NCBI RefSeq assembly: GCF_014199525.1
Contig: NZ_JACHNU010000002.1
Coordinates: forward strand, 743,560-807,559
Origin: Conexibacter arvalis
Lineage (GTDB): Bacteria; Actinomycetota; Thermoleophilia; Solirubrobacterales; Solirubrobacteraceae
Direction of reading: 5' to 3'
DNA length: 64,000 nt
This document shows positions 16,424-23,741 of this stretch, piece by piece. The stretch's first letter is position 1, and every line of letters begins with the position of its first letter. The translations under genes were made by a program, and so were the position numbers. The notes under the pieces are model-generated. The model did not search any database and had not been told where the DNA came from. It was given only the letters and a program-made list of their open reading frames with translations.

Positions 16424-17487
16424 CGGGGGTCCCCGGAGCCGCGCACGTCGCCGCCCGGGCCGGCCGCACCCGCCGCGTCGCGCACGCCGCCCGCGCCGTC
16501 CGGGCCCTCGGCGCGAGCGCGCCGCTTCGCACGCGCGCCGCGCGCGAGGCCGGAGCCGAGCGCGACGGCGAGGGCGAGGGCGACGACCGCGATCACGGCG
16601 ACGAACGCGCCGGCGCCGCCGCCCGCCTCCCCCGCGCTCGCCGCGGCACCGGGGGCGCCGGCATCGTCGTCGCCCGCCGCGGCGCCGGCGCCGACATCGG
16701 CCGCCGCCTCCCCGCCCGCGCCCCTCCAGCTCGCCGCGAACGCCCGCGCGACGCTGGTGCGCGCGCCGACCGCGAAGCGCAGCTCGCGCGTGTCGGTCAC
16801 GGTCGAGCCGTCGACCAGGTCGGCCTCGATCCGCACGCGCGCCAGGTAGACGCCGGGCGCGGAGAAGACCCAGTTGGCGTGCGTGTGCGTGTTGACGTCG
16901 ACCCAGATCGGTCTCGGTCTCGCGGCCGAGTCCCACAGCACCTGCGGCGCGCCGAAGTCGCCCGACTGCAGGTAGACGATCAGCGAGCCCGGCCCCTCCA
17001 CGCCGAGCAGCGTCATCGTGACGCCGCGGTCGATCCGCTCCATCGCCTCGGGATCCTGCGTGTTCCAGCCGAGCCAGACGACATCGGGATCCTGCGTCTG
17101 CGGGATCACGTGCAGGCCGTCGCCCGGCCGCGCGCGCAGGAAGGCGTACGCCGGGTCGTCGGGCGCCCGCCGCAGCGCCGTGTCGCCGACCCGCAGCACC
17201 GTGCGCTCGACCGGCCGCCAGACGCTCCTCCCCTCCCCGGACCTCGCCGCGTCGTCGTGGACCATCAGCGTCCAGCGGCCGTCGACGAACCGCGGCCCCA
17301 TGTCGACGTGCCCCTCGGAGAGGACGGCGCGACCGCTCGCGACGCCCTGCGCGCGATCGATCCGCTGCTCGAGCGCGCGCTCCTCGCGCGGCGCCGCGGC
17401 GGCCGCCGTCGGCGCCGCCCCTCCGATCAGCGTCAGGGCGAGCAGCGCGGGCAGCAGCGCACGCGCGGGAGACGGTCGTCGGGTCAC
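16420..17487 (-). CDS. Membrane-anchored choice-of-anchor M domain protein
   Basis: Protein of 355 residues with a signal peptide (about 1-30, LLPALLALTLIGGAAPTAAAA) and a choice-of-anchor M domain (about 55-240). The domain carries LSEGHVDMGPRF, PQTQDPDVVWLGWNTQDPE and the signature VNTHTHANWVFSAPG. A low-complexity Ala/Gly/Asp linker (250-290) follows, then a C-terminal membrane helix (AFVAVIAVVALALAVALGSG) and a basic tail. This is a type I surface protein anchored by its own helix, not by sortase. The GTG start overlaps the stop of the binding-protein gene (GTGA). Its place between binding protein and ATPase suggests it delivers or concentrates metal near the transporter; this is inference. 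Confidence 0.85.
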   Translation of the reverse strand: MTRRPSPARALLPALLALTLIGGAAPTAAAAAPREERALEQRIDRAQGVASGRAVLSEGHVDMGPRFVDGRWTLMVHDDAARSGEGRSVWRPVERTVLRVGDTALRRAPDDPAYAFLRARPGDGLHVIPQTQDPDVVWLGWNTQDPEAMERIDRGVTMTLLGVEGPGSLIVYLQSGDFGAPQVLWDSAARPRPIWVDVNTHTHANWVFSAPGVYLARVRIEADLVDGSTVTDTRELRFAVGARTSVARAFAASWRGAGGEAAADVGAGAAAGDDDAGAPGAAASAGEAGGGAGAFVAVIAVVALALAVALGSGLARGARAKRRARAEGPDGAGGVRDAAGAAGPGGDVRGSGDPR

Positions 17488-19145
17488 GACAGGCAACCTT
17501 TCAGGGAATCGGCGTTGAACCGCATCATCTGGACGTAGGTGCGCACCCGCCCGTCGAAGGCGTCGCCGTAGATCGGGCAGACGCGCGCACCCTGCTCGGA
17601 GGCGACCTCGGTCAGCGTCGAGGAGCGGGCGGCGAGGTTGGGCTCGAGGAAGACGGCCGGCACCCGCAGGTTGCGGATCGTCTCCCCCAGCTTGCGACGC
17701 TCCGCCAGCGACGGCTCGGTCGCCGGGTTGGGCGTCACGAAGCCCGCGATCTCGATCCCGTAGGCGTGGGCGAGGTAGGCGAACGCGTCGTGCGTGGTGA
17801 CGAGGTAGCGCCGCGCCGCGGGGATCGCGGCGATCGCGCGCCGCACGTGGCGGTCGAGCCGCTCCAGCTCTGCGAGGTAGCGGTCGGCGTTGGCGCGATA
17901 CGCGGCCGCGCCCTTGGGGTCGCGCGCGATCAGCGTGTCGCGGATCAGCTCGACGTAGGCCATCGCGTTGCCGACGTCCTGCCACAGGTGCGGGTCGATC
18001 TCGCCGTGGACGTGCTTGCCGAGCACCGCCTGCGGAAGCTGGTGGATCGGCTCGCCGGCCTTGCCGAGGAAGCGGAACTGCGGGTCGCCCGGCACCTCGG
18101 TGAGCGCCTTCGCCGGCACCTCGATCACGACCTCCTCGGCGCGGTGCTCGCGCTGGGCGTGCTCGCCGCCGCCCTCCGGGTCGTGGAGCGCGACGATCGC
18201 GCCGCGATCGAGGTCGACCGTCAGGTCGGCATGGCCTTCGCGCAGGACGGTCGCGCCGGGCGGCCCGGCGCGCGTCGGCTCGACGCCGACGGCGAAGGCG
18301 AAGGTCGCCCGCCCGAGCGGGACCGGGCGCGAGGTGGCGTCGACCCGCAGGCTCGCCTGGAAGGTGACGCGGTAGACGCCCGGCTCGGTGAACGCCCACG
18401 ACATGTGCGTGTGCGCGTCGACCGGCAGCGTCGCGGTGTCGTGCTTGAAGCCGCTGCCGGCGTCGAAGCCGTCGCTGGAGTCGAAGTAGAGCTCGGTCTC
18501 GCCGAACGTCCCGGTCAGGTAGCCGTAGACCTCGCCCGGCCCGGTCGCGGCGGTCGCCGACAGCTGCACGTCGCTGGTGCGGTCGGCCCCGTGCCGGGCG
18601 CCGTCGCCGCGCGCCCGCAGGCCGAGCCAGATCGTGTCGAGGTTGACGTTCTCGACGAGCGGGATCAGCTCGGCCGCGTACTTGACCGACTCCTCGGCCA
18701 GCGAGACGCTCGGCACGCCGTCGCGGAGATTGGCGTCGAGCGTCTTGATGATGCTGTGCTGCTCCAGCAGCATGTAGTTGGTGAAGGCGACGTCGGCGTA
18801 GACGACGTCGCGCACGTCGCGCAGCGTCGGCTCGAACGAGTGCGGGTCGGCGCCGTCGGGCACGAGGCTGACCGCGTTGACGCGCTCGCCGCCGACGTTC
18901 TCGACCAGGTCGCGCAGCAGGCCCGTGCTCGTCACGACCTGCAGCCGATCGCCGGAGGCCGACAGCCCGGCCGCGGAGCCGCAGCCGGCGAGCGCGGCGG
19001 CCGCCGCCACCGCCGCGGCGGCCGCGAGCGCGCGACGGAGGCCGTCGCGCGTCCGGCCGCCGCCCGCGCCCGCGCGGGCGGCGCCGGCGGGGCCGACGGC
19101 ACGCGCTCGGCCGGCACCGTTCCGGCGCGGACAGGGACGGGGCAT
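17484..19145 (-). CDS. Metal-binding lipoprotein (ZnuA/TroA type) with inserted choice-of-anchor M domain
   Basis: Substrate-binding protein of 553 residues, far longer than the usual 300. Lipobox LAGC near residue 54 after a long Arg/Ala-rich N-region gives a lipid anchor. The first TroA lobe has VVTSTGLLRDLVENVGG, DGADPHSFEPT (first metal His) and FTNYMLLEQHSI. At about residue 170 it is interrupted by an anchor-M domain (IWLGLRARGD to HADLTVDLDRGAIV, with DAHTHMSWAF). The TroA fold then resumes with EIDPHLWQDV, TTHDAFAYLAHAYGIE and the terminal IYGDAF segment, giving the usual His/Asp metal site. It lies 28 bp after a secreted anchor-M gene and overlaps the next gene by GTGA. The fusion physically links capture domain and transporter. 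Zn is favoured over Mn because of the Zur-like boxes. Confidence 0.9.
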   Translation of the reverse strand: MPRPCPRRNGAGRARAVGPAGAARAGAGGGRTRDGLRRALAAAAAVAAAAALAGCGSAAGLSASGDRLQVVTSTGLLRDLVENVGGERVNAVSLVPDGADPHSFEPTLRDVRDVVYADVAFTNYMLLEQHSIIKTLDANLRDGVPSVSLAEESVKYAAELIPLVENVNLDTIWLGLRARGDGARHGADRTSDVQLSATAATGPGEVYGYLTGTFGETELYFDSSDGFDAGSGFKHDTATLPVDAHTHMSWAFTEPGVYRVTFQASLRVDATSRPVPLGRATFAFAVGVEPTRAGPPGATVLREGHADLTVDLDRGAIVALHDPEGGGEHAQREHRAEEVVIEVPAKALTEVPGDPQFRFLGKAGEPIHQLPQAVLGKHVHGEIDPHLWQDVGNAMAYVELIRDTLIARDPKGAAAYRANADRYLAELERLDRHVRRAIAAIPAARRYLVTTHDAFAYLAHAYGIEIAGFVTPNPATEPSLAERRKLGETIRNLRVPAVFLEPNLAARSSTLTEVASEQGARVCPIYGDAFDGRVRTYVQMMRFNADSLKGCLS

Positions 19146-19173
19146 GCCGCCGGTTGCCGCCGCTCGCGCGCGC

Positions 19174-19818
19174 TCAGCCGACGCGGAAGGTGAGCGTCGC
19201 GTCGTCGTGCAGCGGCCGACCGTTCGCCGCGCGCGCCGAGAGCCGGTAGGTCAGCCGGTAGGTGCCCCGCCGCGTGAAGGCCCAGTTGCCGTGCGCGTGC
19301 GTGCCGACGGGGATCGTCGTCGCCTGCGGCAGCCGACTGCCGCTGTTGAACAGCACCGACGAGCTGCCGAACGACCCGGTCTGGAAGATCACGACCTTCC
19401 CGGGGCCGGAGACGCGGCGCAGCGTCCAGCGCACGCCGCCGCGCAGCTGCCCGCGCCCGATCGCCTCGGTGTTCCAGCCGGCCCAGACGACGCCGGCGCG
19501 CTGGACCTGCGGGATCATCCAGACGCGCGCGCCGCGCGGCCCGACGAACCCGAGGCCCGCCGGCAGCCGCACGGCCGCCTTCGGCACGACGCGGATCACG
19601 ACGCTCGCCGGATCGCGCCAGACGACGCGGCCGGCGCGCGTGCCGTCCTTCACGACGCTGTGCAGCCTGCCGCCGGAGAGGCGCGCGGAGACGGCGTCGA
19701 CATGTCCGCTGGAGATCGTCGTGCGGGCCTCGGCGACGGGAGCCGTGAGCAGCAGCGCCCCGGCGCAGAGCGACGCGGCGCGTCGGATCCGGCGGCTGGT
19801 CGGCGTCATCGGGGTCAT
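19174..19818 (-). CDS. Secreted choice-of-anchor M domain protein, first gene of the metal transport operon
   Basis: Small exported protein of 214 residues, essentially a signal peptide (about 1-32) and a single choice-of-anchor M domain. The conserved order is ISSGHVDAVSARL, PASVVIRVVPKAAV, PQVQRAGVVWAGWNTEAI, then GTHAHGNWAFTRRG near residue 170. No anchor or linker follows, so it is probably released or bound to another surface component. The ATG at 19818 has an AAGGAG ribosome site 5 bases upstream. It starts the operon that continues with the binding protein, anchored protein, ATPase and permease. A perfect palindrome about 46 bp upstream is a likely Zur box. Confidence 0.85.
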   Translation of the reverse strand: MTPMTPTSRRIRRAASLCAGALLLTAPVAEARTTISSGHVDAVSARLSGGRLHSVVKDGTRAGRVVWRDPASVVIRVVPKAAVRLPAGLGFVGPRGARVWMIPQVQRAGVVWAGWNTEAIGRGQLRGGVRWTLRRVSGPGKVVIFQTGSFGSSSVLFNSGSRLPQATTIPVGTHAHGNWAFTRRGTYRLTYRLSARAANGRPLHDDATLTFRVG

Positions 19819-19863
19819 CGCTGCTCCTTGGAGAAGAGGGTCGTCGGCATCGCGCGCTCATAG

Positions 19864-19878
19864 TAACGAGACTCGTTA
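19864..19878. promoter_or_regulatory. Perfect palindrome upstream of the metal operon, Zur-like box
   Basis: TAACGAG-A-CTCGTTA is a perfect 7-1-7 palindrome in an unusually AT-rich stretch, 46 bp upstream of the first gene of the metal transport operon (start 19818). Its size and symmetry fit a Fur/Zur-family operator, and a second related box stands before the other anchor-M unit at 14809. The rest of the 19819-20015 intergenic region shows nothing else I recognise. Confidence 0.6.
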
Positions 19879-20015
19879 TCAATTTCTTCCTCGCAGGCCG
19901 GCCTCGCCGTCATGCGCAGCGCACACGCCGCAGGCCGCCCCACCTCCCCAAAGAAGCACCGAGGCGCGCCGCGACGCCGACCTCCGAGGTAATCGACGCC
20001 CTGCGCCCCGTTTCC

Positions 20016-20021
20016 TAGCGT
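20016..20021 (+). promoter_or_regulatory. Candidate -10 element of the DUF1330 gene
   Basis: TAGCGT lies 39 bp before the start codon. The same TAGNNT-type hexamer occurs before several other genes in this window (29918, 30018, 32538, 34800), which supports a housekeeping -10 role. No clear -35 is seen. Confidence 0.35.
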
Positions 20022-20060
20022 GTCGCCTGTCATCGCAGCCCACCACGACAGGAGCCGGAG

Positions 20061-20393
20061 ATGCCGACCTACGCCTTCGCCCATCTGCAGACCGTCGACT
20101 TCAACGCCGAGATCGTCGAGTACATCGAGCGGATCGACGCGACGCTCGAGCCCTTCGAGGGGCGCTTCCTGATCCACGGCGAGGCGCCGACCGTCGTCGA
20201 CGGATCGTTCGAGGGGATGCTGGTCGCGATCGAGTTCCCCGACCGCGAGCGCGCGACCGCCTGGTACGAGTCCGACGCCTACCAGCAGATCCTGCCGCTG
20301 CGCACGCGCAACGCGACCGGCGGGGCGTTCATCGTCGACGGCGTCGCGCCCGGCTATCGCGCGGCGTCGTTCGTCGCCAGATCGAAGGCGTAG
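20061..20393 (+). CDS. DUF1330 domain protein
   Basis: Small cytoplasmic protein of 110 residues of the DUF1330 family, a ferredoxin-like alpha/beta barrel dimer related to NIPSNAP and monooxygenase-like folds. Visible family blocks are the IEYIERIDATLEPFEGRFLIHGE-type segment (about 18-40), VVDGSFEGMLVAIEFPDRERATAWYESDAYQQI (about 45-77) and a final LPLRTRNATGGAFIVDG. A GGAG ribosome site is 6 bases upstream of the ATG. It stands alone, convergent with the MocR-type regulator. Function in the family is unknown. Confidence 0.85.
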   Translation: MPTYAFAHLQTVDFNAEIVEYIERIDATLEPFEGRFLIHGEAPTVVDGSFEGMLVAIEFPDRERATAWYESDAYQQILPLRTRNATGGAFIVDGVAPGYRAASFVARSKA

Positions 20394-20408
20394 CCGGCGC
20401 CGCCGCCG

Positions 20409-21824
20409 TCAGGTCGACTGCCGCGCGAGCGCCTCGCCGATCGCGGCGGCGCCGCGCGGGTAGGCGCCGGGATCGGGCCCGGCGTAGCTGAGCCGGATGT
20501 ACGCGCCGGCCGATTCGGCGGGGAACCATTCGGTGCCGGCGGCGATCAGCACGCCGGCGGCCTCGCAGTCGCGCACGAGCCGCTCGAGGTCGGTCACGTC
20601 GGGCAGGCGGATCCACAGGTTCAGGCCGCCGCGCGGGACGCGCTCGACGTGCGCCTCCGGGATCTGCTCGCGCACGCTCGCGACGAGCAGGTCGCGGCGG
20701 GCGCGCAGCTGCTCGCGGAGGCCGCGGAGGTGGGTGCGCCAGGCGGGCTGGGTGACGACGTCGAGCGCCGCGGCCTGGAGGACCGGGCTGACGTACATCG
20801 ACTCGGCTCCGCGGTCGGCGAGGATGCGGTCCCGCGCGGGGCCGCGTGCGACGACGGCGGCGATCCGGAGCGCCGGCGAGACGCTCTTGGTCAGCGAGCG
20901 GATGTAGACGACGTGGCCGGCGTCGTCGCGCGCGGCGACCGGCTGCGCGACGGTGTCGATGCCGAAGTCGCGGGCCCAGTCGTCCTCGACGAGGAACGCC
21001 CCGCGCGACCGCACGACCTCCACGACCTGGCCGGCCAGCGCGCTCGACCACTGGGCGCCGGTCGGATTGGCGTAGTTCGGCTGCGCGTAGAAGACGCGCG
21101 CGCCGGTCTCGTCGAAGGCGCGCGCCAGCTCGTCCGGATCGGGACCGTCGGGGCCGCTCGGGACGGGGACGACCCGCACGCCGGTCTGCGCCGCGGCGAG
21201 GATCGCGCCCCAGTAGGTCGGCGACTCCAGCAGCAGCGGCCGACCGTCGGCGACCAGCGCGCGGAAGATCGAGCTCAGCCCGCTCTGGCTGCCGGGCAGC
21301 ACGATCACGTCCCCGGCGGTCGGCGGGACGGCGCCGGCCGGCGGCATCGAGGCGCCCAGCTCGGTCGCGAACCACGACTGCAGCTCGGATAGGCCGGCGG
21401 CCGGCGCGCGCGTCAGCGCTGCCTCCCGGCGCGCGGCGCGCGCCAGCGCCGCGCGCACGAGGCGCTCCGGCAGCAGCTCGCGGTCGGGGTAGCCCGAATG
21501 GAGCGCGATCACGTCGTTGGGCGCGTCGCGCAGCGCGGTCGACAGCGCGGGGATGCGGCTCTGCGGCGAGCCCAGGGCCGCGGTCTGCCAGCCGTAGTCG
21601 ACCGGTCGCGCGGTGCGGACGGCGCGCACGAAGGTCCCGACGCCGGGCCGGCTCTCGATCAGCCCCTGCGCGGCGAGGGCGCGCAGCGCCTTCTGCACCG
21701 TCACCGGGCTCGCGCCGTGCTCGGCGACCAGCGCGCGGGTCGACGGCAGCCGGGCGCCGGGAGCGGCCTGCGCGATCCACTCGGCCAGCCGCTCCGCGAT
21801 CCGCGAACTGCTATCAATACTCAT
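20409..21824 (-). CDS. MocR-type GntR regulator with aminotransferase-like domain
   Basis: Regulator of 471 residues combining an N-terminal GntR winged helix (about 5-70, GARLPSTRALVAEHGASPVTVQKALR) with a fold-type I PLP aminotransferase domain (about 100-470). The PLP lysine is in SLTKSVSPALR; the EDDWARDFG segment and YAQPNYANPTG match the cofactor pocket. These proteins sense PLP or amino-acid/amine effectors and usually control a neighbouring transporter or metabolic gene. The divergent EamA transporter gene is the probable target. ATG 21824 is chosen; a TTG nine bases upstream is possible. No good ribosome site is visible for either, suggesting a leaderless or weakly translated message. 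Confidence 0.9.
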   Translation of the reverse strand: MSIDSSSRIAERLAEWIAQAAPGARLPSTRALVAEHGASPVTVQKALRALAAQGLIESRPGVGTFVRAVRTARPVDYGWQTAALGSPQSRIPALSTALRDAPNDVIALHSGYPDRELLPERLVRAALARAARREAALTRAPAAGLSELQSWFATELGASMPPAGAVPPTAGDVIVLPGSQSGLSSIFRALVADGRPLLLESPTYWGAILAAAQTGVRVVPVPSGPDGPDPDELARAFDETGARVFYAQPNYANPTGAQWSSALAGQVVEVVRSRGAFLVEDDWARDFGIDTVAQPVAARDDAGHVVYIRSLTKSVSPALRIAAVVARGPARDRILADRGAESMYVSPVLQAAALDVVTQPAWRTHLRGLREQLRARRDLLVASVREQIPEAHVERVPRGGLNLWIRLPDVTDLERLVRDCEAAGVLIAAGTEWFPAESAGAYIRLSYAGPDPGAYPRGAAAIGEALARQST

Positions 21825-22789
21825 GTCAGGCAACAGTAGCGCTACTCAGCCAGCGCGGCCAGCGATCCACCACCACCGGCCAGGGACTCTGGTGGGGGCT
21901 GCTCGGCGTCGTCGCCTTCTCCTTCACCGTCCCGCTCACGCGCGTCGCCGTCGGCGGGCTGTCGCCGCTGTTCATCGGCTCCGCCCGCGCGGTCGTCGCG
22001 GCGGCGCTCGCCGTCGCGGCGCTCGCGCTGACGCGCCAGCGGCTGCCCCGCGGCAGCCAGTGGATCCGCCTGGCGGTCGTCGGCGCCGGCGTCGTGCTCG
22101 GCTTCCCGCTGCTGACCTCGTTCGCGCTCGAGACGGCGCCGGCCGGCCACAGCGCCGTCGTGATCGCGCTGCTGCCGGCCGCGACCGCCGTCATGGCCGT
22201 CGTCCGCTGCCGTGAGCGCCCGCCCGCGCCGTTCTGGGCCGCCGCCGCGGTCGGCGCGCTGGCGGCGGTCGCGTTCGCCTCCGTCGAGGGCGGCGGTCTG
22301 GGGCGGCTCCACTGGTCCGACGCGCTCCTGTTCGGCGCCGTCGTCGCCGCCGCGATCGGCTACGCGGAAGGCGGGCTGCTCGCCCGCGAGCTCGGCGCCT
22401 GGCAGACCGTGTCGTGGGCGCTCGTGGTCTGCGCGCCGCTGACGCTGGGGCTGGCCGCCGTCTCCGCGGCCGCGCAGCCGCCCGCCGCCGCGCCGGTCGA
22501 GTGGGCGGCCTTCGCCTACCTCGCCGTCGTGAGTGCGTACCTTGGCTTCTTCGCCTGGTACCGCGGCCTCGCGATCGGCCCGATCGCGCAGGTCGGCCAG
22601 GTGCAGCTCGTCCAGCCCGTGCTGAGCATCGTGTGGGCGGCGCTGGTGCTGCGCGAGCCGCTGACCTGGGCGACCGTCCTCGGCGGCCTCGCCGTCGTCG
22701 CCTGCGCGGGCGGCGCGGTGCGGGCGCGGCGAGGCGCGCCCGCCGCCGCTGCCCGCCCGCGCCCCCGCTACCGCCGCGCCCCGCTCTGA
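21823..22789 (+). CDS. EamA/DMT-superfamily transporter, N-terminus unresolved (possible frameshift)
   Basis: Inner-membrane transporter of about 300 residues with ten hydrophobic helices in two EamA repeats. The first begins GLWWGLLGVVAFSFTVPLTR; the second contains AVVSAYLGFFAWYRGLAIGPI and the VQLVQPVLSIVWAALVLREPL block. DMT proteins export metabolites or amino acids and often sit divergent from MocR regulators, as here. The start is a problem: the frame of the protein has no ATG, GTG or TTG between the MocR start and the first helix. The only nearby ATG (21823, overlapping the MocR start as CATG) is in another frame. One base lost in the CACCACCACC or GGTGGGGG run would join them. The true start may be non-canonical, or the gene frameshifted. 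Confidence 0.75.
21836..21845. promoter_or_regulatory. 10-bp palindrome at the MocR/EamA junction
   Basis: GTAGCGCTAC is a perfect 10-bp palindrome only 12 bp from the MocR start codon, between the divergent genes. It may be part of the operator, but the space between the two reading frames is too short for ordinary divergent promoters. Confidence 0.3.
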
Positions 22790-23688
22790 AGCGGCTCCGC
22801 CGCGGCTGTCTGCTCCGCGGCCGCCGCGCCGCCTCCGCGCGCGTTGCGGCGGTTCATCGCCCAGGCGAAGGCGCCGCCGGTGAACAGCATGAAGCAGCTG
22901 TAGACGGCGGCGGGGATCGTCGTCTCGGCGGCCAGCGACGCGCCGACGGCGATCGCGAGCGTCGAGTTGTGGACGCCGAGCTCGAGCGCGATCGCGGTCG
23001 ACTGACGGTCGTCGAGGCGGGCCAGCTTGGCGACGGTGAAGCTGATCGCCATCGCCGCGACGTTGAGGCAGAGCGCGGCGGCGAAGACCGCGGTCGCACT
23101 CTCCAGCACGCGGTCGTGCTCGCTGGCGATCGCGCCGGCGACGACGAGCGCGAAGACCGCCAGCGAGCCGACCCGCACGCGCGGGTAGACGCGCGCCACC
23201 CACGCCGGGCGCAGCTGGCGCAGCGTCATGCCGATCGCGACGGGGACGATCGTGATCGCGAAGACGAGCGCGACGACGCCCGGCATGCTCACGTCGCCGA
23301 GGTCGCCGGCGCCGAAGTGGTCGGTCGAGAGCCCGAGGAACAGCGGCACCGTCACGACCGAGGCGACGCTGCTGATCGCCGTCATCGTCACCGACAGCGC
23401 CGTGTCGCCGCGCGACAGGTGCGTCAGCATGTTCGCCATCATCCCGCCGGGCGAGGCGCCCAGCAGCACGAGCCCGACCGCCTGCACGGGGTCGAGCGCG
23501 AACAGCTCGGCCATCGCGAACGCCAGCAGCGGCGACAGCAGCGACAGGTTGACCATCCCGATCGCGACGCCCCGCGGCGCGACCAGCACGCGGCGGAAGT
23601 CGGCCGGCGTCAGCGCCAGGCCGAGGCTGCACATGATCGCGGCGATCGCGAGCGGCAGCAGGATCTCCGCCAGCAGCGGCGAGTCCAT
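22768..23688 (-). CDS. Bile acid:sodium symporter (BASS) family transporter
   Basis: Integral membrane protein of 306 residues with nine to ten hydrophobic helices. Family signatures include LALTPADFRRVL near residue 25, VGLVLLGASPGGMMANMLTHL (about 72-92) with the helix-break region that binds sodium, and ALELGVHNSTLAIAVGA near 235-250. BASS proteins co-transport organic anions (bile acids, pyruvate, pantoate, keto acids) with sodium. The 3' end overlaps that of the convergent EamA gene by 22 bp. It lies 53 bp downstream of the FAD dehydrogenase gene on the same strand and may import the substrate of the catabolic cluster. Confidence 0.88.
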   Translation of the reverse strand: MDSPLLAEILLPLAIAAIMCSLGLALTPADFRRVLVAPRGVAIGMVNLSLLSPLLAFAMAELFALDPVQAVGLVLLGASPGGMMANMLTHLSRGDTALSVTMTAISSVASVVTVPLFLGLSTDHFGAGDLGDVSMPGVVALVFAITIVPVAIGMTLRQLRPAWVARVYPRVRVGSLAVFALVVAGAIASEHDRVLESATAVFAAALCLNVAAMAISFTVAKLARLDDRQSTAIALELGVHNSTLAIAVGASLAAETTIPAAVYSCFMLFTGGAFAWAMNRRNARGGGAAAAEQTAAAEPLQSGARR

Positions 23689-23741
23689 GTCGCCCCCTCC
23701 TCAGGAGATCGCGCCGGCGCCCGAGGCCGCCCGCCGCGGGC

